A stretch of 64,000 nt of DNA from Flavobacterium sp. ENC (GCF_020991415.1 NZ_JAJMOY010000005.1:62001-126000); one strand, 5' to 3'; counted from the stretch's first letter, positions 34,773-44,966 are shown. Numbers and translations are program-made. Notes: a model not told the origin generated them from the sequence alone.

Positions 34773-36335
34773 ATGGACATCATAACGATCATTATTTCAG
34801 GTATCGTCGGAATTGCAGCGGGGTTTGCAATTGCTAAAGTTATCGAAAAAAGCAATATTTCTAATCTAATCAAAAACGCCAAAAAGGAAGCGGCTTCAAT
34901 TTTAAAAGACGCTAATTTAGAAGCTGAAAATATTAAAAAAGACAAAATTCTTCAGGCAAAAGAACGTTTTATCGAATTAAAATCCGAGCACGAACAAGTG
35001 ATTTTAGCACGCGATAAAAAAGTAGCCGAAGTAGAAAAAAGAGTCAGAGACAAAGAATCACAAATCTCAAATGAGCTTTCAAAAGCCAAAAAAGTAAATG
35101 ATGATTTTGAAGCTAAAACTCAGGAATACAACAGCAAAATTGAACTTTTAGACAAAAAACAAACTGAAGTTGACAAATTACATAAAAGTCAATTGCAACA
35201 GCTTGAAGTAATTTCAGGACTTTCTGCAGAAGAAGCAAAAGAACAATTGGTAGAAGGCTTAAAAGCGGAAGCCAAGAGCAAAGCGATGTCTCATATTCAG
35301 GATACGATTGAAGAGGCAAAACTTACTGCACAGCAGGAAGCTAAAAAAATCATCATCAATACCATTCAGAGAGTTGGAACTGAAGAAGCAGTAGAGAATT
35401 GCGTTTCTGTTTTCAACATTGAATCGGATGATGTAAAAGGTAGAATTATTGGCCGTGAAGGTCGTAACATCAGAGCGCTTGAAGCTGCAACCGGAGTGGA
35501 AATCATTGTTGACGATACACCGGAAGCAATTATCCTTTCCTGTTTTGACCCTGTTCGTAGAGAAATTGCACGTTTGTCATTACACAAACTGGTAACTGAC
35601 GGACGTATTCACCCGGCAAGAATTGAAGAAGTGGTTGCTAAAACAGCCAAACAAATTGATGACGAAATCATTGAAGTGGGTAAACGTACGGTGATCGACT
35701 TAGGAATTCACGGATTACATCCTGAACTGATAAAAGTCGTTGGCCGAATGAAATACCGTTCTTCTTACGGACAAAATCTATTACAACACTCCAGAGAAGT
35801 TTCTAAACTTTGTGGTATCATGGCAGCTGAATTAGGCTTAAATGTAAAACTGGCCAAAAGAGCCGGTTTACTTCACGATATTGGTAAAGTTCCGGACACT
35901 GAAAGTGATTTACCTCACGCATTATTAGGAATGCAATGGGCTGAGAAATATGGGGAAAAAGAAGAAGTTTGCAACGCGATTGGAGCCCACCACGACGAGA
36001 TTGAAATGAAATCATTATTATCTCCGATTGTTCAGGTTTGTGATGCTATCTCAGGTGCAAGACCAGGTGCAAGACGTCAGGTTTTAGATTCTTACATTCA
36101 GCGTTTGAAAGATCTTGAGGAAGTAGCTTACGGATTCAGCGGTGTCAAAAATGCTTATGCGATCCAGGCAGGTAGAGAACTTCGTGTAATCGTTGAAAGC
36201 GAAAAAGTTTCTGATGACAATGCAGCCAACTTATCTTTTGAGATTTCACAAAAAATCCAAACCGAAATGACTTATCCGGGTCAGGTAAAAGTAACCGTAA
36301 TCAGGGAAACAAGGGCAGTTAACATTGCGAAGTAA
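34773..36335 (+). CDS. rny: Ribonuclease Y
   Basis: A 520-residue endoribonuclease of mRNA decay: N-terminal membrane helix (about 1-24), long coiled coil (about 28-190), KH domain (about 220-275, [20 protein letters not shown]), HD domain with LLHDIGK near residue 366 and [10 protein letters not shown]. Length matches RNase Y (520). It localises to the inner membrane. No promoter is visible apart from that upstream of zapA or the 6S-like RNA. Confidence 0.96.
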   Translation: MDIITIIISGIVGIAAGFAIAKVIEKSNISNLIKNAKKEAASILKDANLEAENIKKDKILQAKERFIELKSEHEQVILARDKKVAEVEKRVRDKESQISNELSKAKKVNDDFEAKTQEYNSKIELLDKKQTEVDKLHKSQLQQLEVISGLSAEEAKEQLVEGLKAEAKSKAMSHIQDTIEEAKLTAQQEAKKIIINTIQRVGTEEAVENCVSVFNIESDDVKGRIIGREGRNIRALEAATGVEIIVDDTPEAIILSCFDPVRREIARLSLHKLVTDGRIHPARIEEVVAKTAKQIDDEIIEVGKRTVIDLGIHGLHPELIKVVGRMKYRSSYGQNLLQHSREVSKLCGIMAAELGLNVKLAKRAGLLHDIGKVPDTESDLPHALLGMQWAEKYGEKEEVCNAIGAHHDEIEMKSLLSPIVQVCDAISGARPGARRQVLDSYIQRLKDLEEVAYGFSGVKNAYAIQAGRELRVIVESEKVSDDNAANLSFEISQKIQTEMTYPGQVKVTVIRETRAVNIAK

Positions 36336-36350
36336 TCTAAGAATTCATAT

Positions 36351-36392
36351 AAACAACAAAGGCTGCCTTTTTAAAGACAGCCTTTGTTGTTT
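36351..36392. terminator. Bidirectional terminator between rny and kinase genes
   Basis: Long stem AAACAACAAAGGCTG... / ...CAGCCTTTGTTGTTT (36351-36365 and 36378-36392), one inner mismatch, between convergent genes. Confidence 0.88.
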
Positions 36393-36412
36393 ATAGTATT
36401 AAAATTATTCTT

Positions 36413-37933
36413 TTACATATCATTAAATACAATTTTAAAGCTCGTCCCTACTCCTACTTCACTTTCAACAAAAACAGTTCCTTTCATCGCTTCGATTTGA
36501 TTTCGGGTAATGTACAATCCAATACCGCGGGCTTCCTGATGCTTATGGAATGTCTTATACATCCCGAATAATAAATCGCCGTACACCGCGAGATCAATTC
36601 CCAGGCCGTTATCTGTAATCTTCAGTGATTTGTATCCCTCGGGTTCGATTCCAAAATCAAAAACAATGACAGGATCCCTGTCCGGATGCGCATATTTTAT
36701 GGCATTTGTGGTAAAATTCAATAAAACACTTTCCAGATATGCCGGGTTAAAATTTATGGTCAGGTATTGCGGAACATTGTTTACAATAGTTACATTTTTT
36801 TGTTTGTCATATCCTTTTATCGTAAAACTGGTTTTCTCAATATATTCACTAAGTTTCAAAGGAACCACTACAATATTGATATTGCTTTGTGTTTTTACAA
36901 TCTGCGTCAGATTCGAAATGGTTTCATTCAGATCATTGGAAACCGTTCGCAAATGCTGCAGCATTTCATTGACCGTCAGTTTATCCACGTCGGCATCTAT
37001 AAAGTCCAGAATCGATTTTATATTACCGGCTTGTGTATTCAGATTATGCGAAACAATATGGGAAAAATTCAGTAAGCGACTGTTCTGGTCGCTGTAAAGC
37101 TTCATTGTTTTAAGAAGTTCCAGCTCTTTTTCTTTCTGTAAAGAGACATCGGTGTGCGTTCCGATAACACGCAAAGGCTTTCCCTTTTCATCTCTTTTGA
37201 TTACTTTTCCCCTGTCTAATATCCATTTGTAATTACCGCTTGAAGTCATTACCCGATGGTAGTTTTCATAATACGGGATCTTATTATCAAAGTGCTCCTG
37301 AATGTCTGAATAGTATTTCGGCAAATCATCGGGATGCACAATTTTATCCCAGCGTTCCGGATCATCAAAAATATCTGCTGACTCTAATTCTAAAATTTTA
37401 AGGGATAAGGAAGAATAAAAAACACTGTTGGTGACCATATCCCAATCCCAAATACCCGCTGTTGCGGCTTCGAGTGCAAATTGAAAACGTTCTTCTGAAA
37501 TGCGGAGTTTTTCTTCCTTGTCTTTTAAATCTGTAATATCAGAAACATGTCCAAAAAAACTAACACAGCCATCCGGAGCCAATTCAGTTTTAGAGGAAAT
37601 TTTAAACCAGCGCAATCCTTTTTTAGGAAGGACCGCCCTAAACTCGATATCCCAGGGCTTTACTTCTTTTCTGGCTTTTACCAGAGACTGAAAGAACATT
37701 TCCCTGTCGGGAGAAAATATCCGGTCGTAAATAACAAATATAATATCGGTCGTAAAATCACTTACGGAAAGCTCAAAAATATCATCAGCTGCTTTACTGA
37801 TAAGTGGAAAAGAATACTTATTATCGCAGTCAATAACAAACTGAAAGATTAAATCCGGAATTTCGGCGAATAATTTCCTGTAAAAATTATTTACTTCTAA
37901 GCAATCTTCATTTTCATATAAATCAAAAACCAT
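36413..37933 (-). CDS. PAS-domain sensor histidine kinase
   Basis: A 506-residue soluble kinase with no membrane segments. Two PAS-like domains (about 15-135 and 140-260; the second with a PAC motif YHRVMTSSGNYKWILDRG), then the dimerisation domain with the phospho-acceptor His in FSHIVSHNLNTQAGNI (around residue 295), and a HATPase domain with N box FTTNAIKYAHPDRDPV, G1 ITDNGLGID (near 445) and G2 EARGIGLYITRNQIEA. No response regulator is adjacent, so its partner is elsewhere. Confidence 0.9.
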   Translation of the reverse strand: MVFDLYENEDCLEVNNFYRKLFAEIPDLIFQFVIDCDNKYSFPLISKAADDIFELSVSDFTTDIIFVIYDRIFSPDREMFFQSLVKARKEVKPWDIEFRAVLPKKGLRWFKISSKTELAPDGCVSFFGHVSDITDLKDKEEKLRISEERFQFALEAATAGIWDWDMVTNSVFYSSLSLKILELESADIFDDPERWDKIVHPDDLPKYYSDIQEHFDNKIPYYENYHRVMTSSGNYKWILDRGKVIKRDEKGKPLRVIGTHTDVSLQKEKELELLKTMKLYSDQNSRLLNFSHIVSHNLNTQAGNIKSILDFIDADVDKLTVNEMLQHLRTVSNDLNETISNLTQIVKTQSNINIVVVPLKLSEYIEKTSFTIKGYDKQKNVTIVNNVPQYLTINFNPAYLESVLLNFTTNAIKYAHPDRDPVIVFDFGIEPEGYKSLKITDNGLGIDLAVYGDLLFGMYKTFHKHQEARGIGLYITRNQIEAMKGTVFVESEVGVGTSFKIVFNDM

Positions 37934-38084
37934 ACATCACTTATTTTTTAATTTGAATTATTCCGCCTTATTCAATCCAAAGAAAGAAAAATAAGGTTAT
38001 GACTCTTCCTTCTTACTAAAATAGGATACAAGATATTAAAATTTAAAAAGAAAAACGGCTGTTTGTTAAAATTATTGCCCGAAA

Positions 38085-38981
38085 TTATTTCCTCGGATGA
38101 AAAGAATGTATCACTTCTTTGAGGAAACTTCTGTCTAAGTGAACATAAATTTCCGTGGTTGTAATAGACTCATGTCCAAGCATTAACTGAATAGATCTTA
38201 AATCTGCACCATTCTCGAGTAAGTGCGTGGCAAACGAATGGCGCAAAGTATGGGGACTAATTTTTTTATTTAAACCGACTTTAACAGCCAGGTCTTTTAT
38301 AATGGCAAAAATCATGGATCTTGTAAGCTGGCTTCCTCTTCGGTTTAAAAACAGCGTATCCTCAAAGCCTTTTTTAATGTTAAGTTCGCTTCTTACTGCA
38401 TTCTGATAAATCCGAATGTATTTTTCCGTCAGCTTGCCAATCGGGACAAACCGTTCTTTGTTTCCTTTACCGGTGATTTTAACGAAGCCTTCCTCAAAAT
38501 ACAAGTCAGAAATCTTAAGGGAAACCAGTTCCGAAACACGAAGTCCGCAACCGTAAAGCGTTTCTAAAATCGCACGGTTTCGTTCTCCTTCATTCGAACT
38601 CAGATCAATAGCGGCAATCAGGGAGTCGATTTCCTGAACCGATAGGGTATCCGGCAGTTTACGTCCGGTTTTTGGGGTTTCTATCAATTCCAGTGGGTTG
38701 TCTTTTCGATAATCCTCAAAAACCAAATAATTAAAAAAGCTTTTCAATCCCGAAATAATGCGCGCCTGAGAACGCGGATTAACTTCTTTTGAAACGGCAT
38801 AAATGAACTGCTGAACGGTTTCATCAGTAATCTTTAAAGGTGAAACTTCAATCTGATTCGTTTCTAAAAAAAGACACAACCGTTCAATATCAAAACCATA
38901 ATTCTCAATAGTATTTTTAGACAAACCTCTCTCGATTCGCAAATAGGATTGATAATCTTTTATGTAGGTATTCCATTTCAT
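38085..38981 (-). CDS. xerD: Tyrosine site-specific recombinase XerD
   Basis: A 298-residue tyrosine recombinase (start at MKWNTYIKDYQSYLRIERGL; an in-frame ATG six codons upstream, at 38999, is possible but gives an odd tail). N-terminal SAM-like domain (about 1-95) and catalytic domain with Arg in LYGCGLRVSELVSL, Lys in GKGNKERFVP, the HTLRHSFATHL box, a GHESITTTEIYVH box and the nucleophile Tyr in IYVH. Resolves chromosome dimers at dif in the XerCD system; the sole such gene in the window, with no adjacent mobile features. Length and motifs fit chromosomal XerD. Confidence 0.92.
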   Translation of the reverse strand: MKWNTYIKDYQSYLRIERGLSKNTIENYGFDIERLCLFLETNQIEVSPLKITDETVQQFIYAVSKEVNPRSQARIISGLKSFFNYLVFEDYRKDNPLELIETPKTGRKLPDTLSVQEIDSLIAAIDLSSNEGERNRAILETLYGCGLRVSELVSLKISDLYFEEGFVKITGKGNKERFVPIGKLTEKYIRIYQNAVRSELNIKKGFEDTLFLNRRGSQLTRSMIFAIIKDLAVKVGLNKKISPHTLRHSFATHLLENGADLRSIQLMLGHESITTTEIYVHLDRSFLKEVIHSFHPRK

Positions 38982-39012
38982 ACGCGCAAAGTAAAACATT
39001 TTTAGGCATAAA

Positions 39013-39040
39013 AAAACCTTCTTAGAAATAAGAAGGTTTT
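39013..39040 (-). terminator. Terminator between barrel protein and xerD
   Basis: Stem AAAACCTTCTTA / TAAGAAGGTTTT (39013-39024 and 39029-39040) with a 4-base loop, on the minus strand downstream of the barrel protein stop and just before xerD. Confidence 0.85.
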
Positions 39041-39059
39041 AAAAATATTTCAATTCAGA

Positions 39060-39641
39060 TTAGAATTTATAAGCTAAAGAAAGCGCAAGGTTACTATTTT
39101 TTGCACTGTCGTAATAATCACCTTCATCTTCAATATCTGCATCATCAGCAAGAGGTGATAAACCAATTGTATAACGAAGATTAATAGAAAGATTATCAGT
39201 AAAATTATATCCAGCACCTAAGTTAAAACCTAAATCTACACTCTTGAAAGAATCTTTAACATCTTCACCATCTAATTTTGCAGATAGTAAAACTCCAAGT
39301 TGAGGACCTGCTTCAACACTAAATTTTTCTACTATGTAATATTTTGCTAAAACAGGAATATTTAAATAATTTGTTTTAACATCAAAATCTCCTCCAAATC
39401 CACCTTCAATCGTAGTTCCCTGAGTAGAAAACAAAAGTTCTGGCTGAATCGCTAATTTTTCAATAATTTTAATTTCGGCAAAACCTCCAACGTGGAAACC
39501 TACTAAAGATTTGGTATCTTCAACATCTCCGCCTGCCCAATTTGAAAGGTTTAAACCTCCTTTTACCCCAAATCTTGTTTTCTGAGCATTTGCAAATCCA
39601 AATACTAAAATCGCCATAATTGATAAAACAATTTTTTTCAT
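39060..39641 (-). CDS. Outer membrane beta-barrel protein (porin family), paralogue A
   Basis: A 193-residue exported protein, signal peptide 1-19 (VFGFANAQ), followed by FGVKGGLNLSNW and an alternating beta-strand pattern typical of small eight-stranded PorT/OmpX-like barrels, ending LALSLAYKF. Similar in order to the plus-strand gene at 40116 (shared segments VGGFAEIKIIEKLAIQPELL / VGVVAEIKLLEKFSIQPELL). Function unknown; outer membrane. Minus-strand TACGTTTG at 39669-39676 is a candidate -7 box. Confidence 0.85.
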   Translation of the reverse strand: MKKIVLSIMAILVFGFANAQKTRFGVKGGLNLSNWAGGDVEDTKSLVGFHVGGFAEIKIIEKLAIQPELLFSTQGTTIEGGFGGDFDVKTNYLNIPVLAKYYIVEKFSVEAGPQLGVLLSAKLDGEDVKDSFKSVDLGFNLGAGYNFTDNLSINLRYTIGLSPLADDADIEDEGDYYDSAKNSNLALSLAYKF

Positions 39642-40115
39642 TTTTTTATTTTGTTAAAGTTTAGAAAACAAACGTATAAAACACATGTTAAAATTCCTAA
39701 TAAATTAAATTAAAAAACAATTATCAAAAAGTAAAAGAAATGAATCATTCAATTTTCTAGAAGCCTGATTTAAAATATATTAGTATTATTATTCTCACTA
39801 AATCAATAATCAAATAAGAGTTACGGACATCTAAAAATTAACAATTAAAATCTCTCAAATTAAAAAACGACAGATAACTTTTAGATAAAAACAATAAGAT
39901 CTTTATAAATATAATAAAGACTACACACAACTCATAATATACTTATTATCAATATATTAAAAACATATAAAAAGTATTTTATTAAATAAAAAAGCAAAGA
40001 AGTGTGAATTTTAATAAAAATTTTAACTAAAACATAAAACAATAAAAATCATAATAAGTAGTTTTGAACTGTTAATAACATTTAAAAACAAATACCAAAC
40101 TTTAAAAACATTTTT
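39642..40115. other. Very AT-rich divergent promoter region
   Basis: 474 bases between two divergently transcribed barrel genes, about 80 percent A+T with long A and T tracts. Candidate -7 boxes: CAAACGTA (minus TACGTTTG) at 39669-39676 and TAGTTTTG at 40059-40066. No gene or RNA recognised. Confidence 0.5.
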
Positions 40116-40676
40116 ATGAAAAAGATACTTTTAGCAGCTGCATTGTTCATCGCAACATCAGCAACAATTCAGGCTCAATTATTACAAATCGGAGCTAAAG
40201 CGGGGGTTAACTTTGCCAGTCAGACAGGAGATGCATCTTTAAACGGTGTAGCATTCGATAAAGACGGAATTACCAGCTATCATGTAGGTGTAGTCGCTGA
40301 AATCAAATTATTGGAAAAATTCTCTATTCAGCCAGAGCTTTTGTACTCTACACAAGGAGCAACATACAAAAATGCCGTGGATGAATTTAAAAATGAATTA
40401 GGTTATTTATCTATTCCTGTGATGGCTAAAATCTATATGACAAAATCATTGAGTTTAGAAGTAGGACCACAAGCTTCCTTCTTATTGAGTGAAAAAAATG
40501 ATTTTGATGTAAAAGATGCCGAAACTTTTGAATTTGGTGTTAATGCAGGTTTAGGATTAAAAATTACTAAAAATATTTTCGTTCAGGCTCGTTACGGTCT
40601 TGGATTGACAGAAGCTTCAAAAAATGCAGATGTTAAAAACTCAAACGTACAATTATCAGCAGGATTCATGTTCTAA
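40116..40676 (+). CDS. Outer membrane beta-barrel protein (porin family), paralogue B
   Basis: A 186-residue exported protein, signal peptide 1-20 (ATSATIQAQ), then IGAKAGVNFASQTGDAS and a small beta-barrel pattern to NVQLSAGFMF. Paralogue of the gene at 39060-39641 on the other strand; the pair flanks a shared AT-rich region. Function unknown. Its own terminator follows at 40698. Confidence 0.85.
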   Translation: MKKILLAAALFIATSATIQAQLLQIGAKAGVNFASQTGDASLNGVAFDKDGITSYHVGVVAEIKLLEKFSIQPELLYSTQGATYKNAVDEFKNELGYLSIPVMAKIYMTKSLSLEVGPQASFLLSEKNDFDVKDAETFEFGVNAGLGLKITKNIFVQARYGLGLTEASKNADVKNSNVQLSAGFMF

Positions 40677-40697
40677 AATAATATCACATACTTTTAT

Positions 40698-40733
40698 AAA
40701 AACCGCTCTGTTAATTGGAGCGGTTTTTTTATT
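40698..40733 (+). terminator. Terminator of paralogue B
   Basis: Stem AAAAACCGCTC / GAGCGGTTTTT (40698-40708 and 40718-40728), 9-base loop, T run. Confidence 0.85.
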
Positions 40734-40807
40734 TTTACATGCTTTGTTAAATGTATTCCACAAAATATGAACAGGAATCATTGCCCATTATTAAATAAAA
40801 TTACACT

Positions 40808-41221
40808 ATGAAAATCTGCATTATCAACGGACCCAATTTGAATCTTTTAGGAAAAAGAGAACCCGAAGTTTACGGAAGCCAGACTTTTGAAGACTATTTT
40901 GAAACCTTGCAGCAAAAATATCAAAACATAGAACTTTCCTATTACCAAAGTAATATTGAAGGCGAACTGATTGGCAAAATACAGGAGTGCGGTTTTACCT
41001 TTGACGGAATAATTTTAAATGCCGGTGCTTACACACATACTTCTATTGGTTTGGGTGATGCCATCAAAGCAGTGACTACTCCGGTTATTGAAGTTCATAT
41101 TTCGAATACCTATGCACGTGAAAGCTTCAGGCACCAATCGTATTTGTCCGGAAATGCCAAAGGTGTCATCTTAGGTTTTGGACTAAAAAGTTACGATTTG
41201 GCGATTCAGTCTTTTTTGTAA
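40808..41221 (+). CDS. aroQ: 3-dehydroquinate dehydratase, type II
   Basis: A 137-residue type II dehydroquinase (shikimate pathway). N-terminal MKICIINGPNLNLLGKREPEVYG with the GPNLNxLGxRxPxxYG block containing the catalytic Tyr, then ILNAGAYTHTSIGL, IEVHISNTYAREXFR-type segment (residues about 97-111) with the catalytic His. Length normal (about 140). No visible neighbour in the pathway. Confidence 0.96.
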   Translation: MKICIINGPNLNLLGKREPEVYGSQTFEDYFETLQQKYQNIELSYYQSNIEGELIGKIQECGFTFDGIILNAGAYTHTSIGLGDAIKAVTTPVIEVHISNTYARESFRHQSYLSGNAKGVILGFGLKSYDLAIQSFL

Positions 41222-41266
41222 TGCTTTATTTAACAAATTTTTAATAACACCGATTTTAAGTTATTC

Positions 41267-41274
41267 TATTTTTG
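41267..41274 (+). promoter_or_regulatory. -7 box of the DUF5686 gene
   Basis: TATTTTTG fits TAnnTTTG, 18 bases before ATG at 41292. It overlaps the GTG at 41274, which argues against that upstream GTG as a start. Confidence 0.55.
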
Positions 41275-41291
41275 TGAAAGAAATAACTTTC

Positions 41292-43781
41292 ATGAGAAAC
41301 TATACTTTATTTGCCTTTTTACTTTTTTCGCTTTCTAACTTTGCCCAGATCAAAGGAACCATAACCGATGAAAAAGGAAACCCATTGCCTTTTGTTTCTG
41401 TTTTTGAAGAAAACACGTATACAGGAACCACAGCAAACGAGCAGGGACAATACCAACTCAATGTAAAAGAACCCGGAAAAAACAAAATTACGTTTCAGTA
41501 TTTGGGTTTTAAAACGCAAAAAATAACCATTTCTCCCGATTCCAAAGTAATCCTTCTGGATGTTAAAATGCAGGAAGAAAGTTTTGCCTTAAATGAAGTA
41601 GTGATTGATCCTAAAAACAATCCTGCAAATGCCATCATCAGAAGTGCAATTGCCAACAAAAAAGAAAATTCCGAAAAAACTTCCCGCTTCACCGCAGATT
41701 TTTATTCGAAAGGGATGTTTAAAGTAAAGGACCTTCCCAAAAAAATATTAGGACAGAAGGTAGATCTGGGAGAAGACATGTCCTCCAATTTAGATTCTAC
41801 CGGAACAGGAATTCTTTACCTGTCGGAAACCATTTCGAAGGTGAGTTATGAAAAACCAGACAAACTCAAAGAAAAAATTATAGCCTCAAAAATTTCAGGG
41901 AACAACAGAGGATACAGCTACAATACCGCTGCCTTATCGACCTACGATTTTTACGATAATACTTTGGATTTTGACATTAAACTCATTTCTCCAATTGCCG
42001 ATAATGCCTTCAGTTATTACAAATACAAACTGGAAGGTACCTTTTTTGATGCGAATAATCACGAAATAAACAAAATAAAAGTAATCCCAAAACGGGACAA
42101 AGAGCCTGTTTTTGAAGGATATATTTATATTGTTGACGACAGCTTTGCGATTTATGCGATAGAATTAGACATAAAAGGCTATCGAATGAAGAATGAACTT
42201 ACGGAGATAATGACATTAAAACAAAGCTTTAATTATAATACAGAAAACAAAATATGGTCTAAAAATGCACAGACTTTATCCTTTAAAGCAGGTGCTTTCG
42301 GTATTAAATTTTCTGGGCAATTCAATTATGTTTATTCGAATTATGAGTTTCCGGCTTCGTTTGCAAAGAAAACTTTCGGAAACGAAATTGTTGCTTTTGA
42401 AGCCAATTCCAATAAAAAAGACGATGCCTTCTGGAATCAGATCCGTCCGATTCCTTTAACAATCGAGGAAAGCAGTGATTATAATAAAAAAGACAGCCTG
42501 CAGACCATTCGTAAATCCCAGAAATACACCGATTCAATTGATGCCAAAAACAATAAATTTAAAGTCTGGGATATTTTAAAAGGGTATGAGTACAAAAATA
42601 CTTTTAAGAAATATTCTTTTGAATATGACGGTCTGCTAAACATTACTTCTTTAAGTTTTAATACCGTTCAGGGATTTAATTTTAATTCGGGTTTTTCCTT
42701 TAAAAACTGGAATGAGGAAAAAGGGAAAAGCACTTCTCTAAGCACGACCTTTAATTATGGTTTTTCGGAGGAACGTTTTAGGGCAACTGGAGAATTCAGC
42801 CATCGTTTTAACACCATAAATTACGCCTCTATTGCCGTTTCAGGAGGAACAAAAGTAGCACAATTCAACAGTGCTGAGCCTATAACAAAGTTTGTCAATT
42901 CTATAAGCTCGTTGTTTTTTAAAGACAACTATATGAAATTGTACAACCTGGAATTTGCCCAAATCAATTACAACCAATATGTTGCCAACGGAATAAACCT
43001 GAATGGTAAAATTGCATACGAACAGCGAAAGCCTCTTTTTAATACAACCGATTATTCTTTCTTTAAAAGGGATGATATTTATTCGTCTAATAATCCGCTG
43101 GCACCAAACGATTTCGAAACTCCTGCTTTCCATCAGCATCATGTTTTCAAGGCCAATATTACGGCACGCATTAATTTTGGGAATAAATACATTTCAAGAC
43201 CCGACGGAAGATATAATATTAAGAACGACAAGTACCCTACCTTGTTTTTCTCTTATGAAAAGGCCTTCGCCGCCAGCACAAAAAACTATGAATTCGAGCG
43301 ACTTGCAGCCGCAGTACAATATGATTTATCGTTAGGAAACAAAGGTTTACTGGGAACCAGTTTCAAAGCAGGAAAGTTCTTTAATGCCGAAAACATATCT
43401 TTTATAGATTACAAACATTTTAACGGAAACCAGACCCATATCGGAACAAGCGATCGCTACCTGAATGTTTTCAATTTAATGCCCTATTACGCTAACAGCA
43501 CAAATGACAGTTATTTCGAAGCACATTTCGAATACAACGACACGGGATTTCTGATGAATAAAATCCCGGTACTGAATCTGCTAAAATCAACCCTGAACTT
43601 AGGTTTTCATTCACTGGCAATTCCGGACAGAAAACCTTATTCTGAATTTACGGTTGGTTTAGACAATCTGGGTTTTGGAAAATTTAAACTTTTCAGAGTA
43701 GATTATGTGCATTCTTATCAGGGCGGAATACAGCAAAACGGAGTTGTTTTCGGACTGAAGATTTTGAATGTTTTGGATTAG
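41292..43781 (+). CDS. DUF5686 and carboxypeptidase-regulatory-like domain protein
   Basis: An 829-residue outer membrane protein: signal peptide (MRNYTLFAFLLFSLSNFAQ), CarboxypepD_reg-like domain (about 20-105, KGTITDEKGNPLPFVSVFEE), then the DUF5686 region and a C-terminal beta barrel-like part ending IQQNGVVFGLKILNVLD. It resembles TonB-dependent receptors without a classical plug; function unknown. I chose ATG 41292 over an upstream GTG that overlaps a promoter box. A 8-nt-period tract follows the stop. Confidence 0.87.
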   Translation: MRNYTLFAFLLFSLSNFAQIKGTITDEKGNPLPFVSVFEENTYTGTTANEQGQYQLNVKEPGKNKITFQYLGFKTQKITISPDSKVILLDVKMQEESFALNEVVIDPKNNPANAIIRSAIANKKENSEKTSRFTADFYSKGMFKVKDLPKKILGQKVDLGEDMSSNLDSTGTGILYLSETISKVSYEKPDKLKEKIIASKISGNNRGYSYNTAALSTYDFYDNTLDFDIKLISPIADNAFSYYKYKLEGTFFDANNHEINKIKVIPKRDKEPVFEGYIYIVDDSFAIYAIELDIKGYRMKNELTEIMTLKQSFNYNTENKIWSKNAQTLSFKAGAFGIKFSGQFNYVYSNYEFPASFAKKTFGNEIVAFEANSNKKDDAFWNQIRPIPLTIEESSDYNKKDSLQTIRKSQKYTDSIDAKNNKFKVWDILKGYEYKNTFKKYSFEYDGLLNITSLSFNTVQGFNFNSGFSFKNWNEEKGKSTSLSTTFNYGFSEERFRATGEFSHRFNTINYASIAVSGGTKVAQFNSAEPITKFVNSISSLFFKDNYMKLYNLEFAQINYNQYVANGINLNGKIAYEQRKPLFNTTDYSFFKRDDIYSSNNPLAPNDFETPAFHQHHVFKANITARINFGNKYISRPDGRYNIKNDKYPTLFFSYEKAFAASTKNYEFERLAAAVQYDLSLGNKGLLGTSFKAGKFFNAENISFIDYKHFNGNQTHIGTSDRYLNVFNLMPYYANSTNDSYFEAHFEYNDTGFLMNKIPVLNLLKSTLNLGFHSLAIPDRKPYSEFTVGLDNLGFGKFKLFRVDYVHSYQGGIQQNGVVFGLKILNVLD

Positions 43782-43792
43782 TTTTTTTTTTA

Positions 43793-43837
43793 AAAGGGGC
43801 TAAGATACTAAGTTGCTAAGGTTCTGAGTTACTGAGC
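43793..43837 (+). repeat. 8-nt-period tract after the DUF5686 gene
   Basis: AGGGGCTA-AGATACTA-AGTTGCTA-AGGTTCTG-AGTTACTG-AG, period 8, in the same polarity as the upstream gene, starting about 11 bases after its stop. Confidence 0.85.
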
Positions 43838-43955
43838 TTAAATCCTGACGGATTTTCGATTATTTGTAACTTTGTCTGTCATATATATTTTTTCACGCAG
43901 ATTTGGCAGATTGAGCAGATTAAAGTTTCGTTTGGGTGAAGAAGAAATGCACAAA

Positions 43956-43990
43956 AAAACCGATTATTCTTTTTAAGAGTAATCGGTTTT
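43956..43990. terminator. Bidirectional terminator
   Basis: Stem AAAACCGATTATTCTT / AAGAGTAATCGGTTTT (43956-43971 and 43975-43990, one internal mismatch) between convergent genes. The rest of 43838-43955 holds no gene that I recognise. Confidence 0.85.
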
Positions 43991-44028
43991 GTTTTATTTA
44001 AAAAAATGCATAAGCATTTAACCTCTGT

Positions 44029-44077
44029 CCCTTTGCACCTTTGTTCCTCAGAACCTTAGCCACTCAGCACCTTTACC
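44029..44077 (-). repeat. 8-nt-period tract after the CDF transporter gene
   Basis: On the minus strand it reads AGGTGCTG-AGTGGCTA-AGGTTCTG-AGGAACAA-AGGTGCAA, period 8, starting directly at the stop codon. Same polarity rule as at the other loci. Confidence 0.82.
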
Positions 44078-44953
44078 TCAATGATAATCATCCGGCTCAA
44101 TATGAATCAATACATTTCCGAGCTGGGGAATTTTTTCTTTTAAGGTGTCCTGTAGTTTATGGGACAAATCATGTCCTTCTTTTACAGAAATTTTAGCCGA
44201 AACAATAGCATGAAGATCGACATGATATTTCATTCCTGCTTTTCGTATAAAACATTTCTCAGTCCCCAGAATCCCTTCCACTGTTAAGGATTTGATACGA
44301 ATTTCTTCGACTAAATCATCATTTAAATGTTCGTCCATAATTTCACCAAGTGCAGGCCTGAAGATCTTATAGCTGTTATACAAAATAAAGAAAGCAGCAA
44401 AAAGAGCCGCCCAGTCATCAGCAGATTCATATCCTTTTCCCATCACGAGGGCAATTGTAATTCCGATAAATGCCGCAACCGAAGTTATGGCGTCGCTGCG
44501 GTGGTGCCAGGCATCTGCTGCCAGAGCCGAACTATTGGTTTGTTTACTCCGTTTCATTACCACCCGGAAAGAATACTCTTTCCATATAATAATTGCCCCT
44601 AAAACATAAAGGGTCCAGGATTTGGGCAGATCATGTGAAGACTGAATGTTGGCAATACTTTCGTACCCAATAACGGTTGCCGAGGTAATAAGAAACCCAA
44701 CCACCAAAAAAGTAATTAACGGCTCCGCACGGCCATGACCGTAAGGGTGATTTTCATCAGCCGGTTTATTAGAATATTTAATTCCAAATAAAACCAGACA
44801 GGACGAAAATATATCCGTTGTTGATTCGATCGCGTCTGCAATCAGGGCGTAAGAATTGCCAAAAAAACCTGCCAAACCTTTTACAAGGGCCAGGCAGGTA
44901 TTTCCAGCTATACTAAAATAAGTAGCTTTTATAGCTTTTTGTTCATTCGTCAT
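44078..44953 (-). CDS. Cation diffusion facilitator transporter
   Basis: A 291-residue inner membrane metal exporter (zinc, iron or manganese type), six transmembrane helices, with the metal-binding pattern ADAIESTTDIFSS in helix 2 and ADAWHHRSDAITS in helix 5, and a C-terminal cytoplasmic domain ending HDLSHKLQDTLKEKIPQL. The HxxxD pair of helix 5 is present. Starts 13 bases after the murA stop, so likely cotranscribed. Confidence 0.9.
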   Translation of the reverse strand: MTNEQKAIKATYFSIAGNTCLALVKGLAGFFGNSYALIADAIESTTDIFSSCLVLFGIKYSNKPADENHPYGHGRAEPLITFLVVGFLITSATVIGYESIANIQSSHDLPKSWTLYVLGAIIIWKEYSFRVVMKRSKQTNSSALAADAWHHRSDAITSVAAFIGITIALVMGKGYESADDWAALFAAFFILYNSYKIFRPALGEIMDEHLNDDLVEEIRIKSLTVEGILGTEKCFIRKAGMKYHVDLHAIVSAKISVKEGHDLSHKLQDTLKEKIPQLGNVLIHIEPDDYH

Positions 44954-44966
44954 TTGAGTTTTTTAT

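Noticed and set aside
36630..37097. 155-codon plus-strand frame inside the histidine kinase
   Set aside because: Shadow of the kinase; no ribosome site or family match.
38085..38999. Integrase of a mobile element
   Set aside because: Gene has the length and motifs of chromosomal XerD, with no attachment repeats, cargo or other phage genes around.
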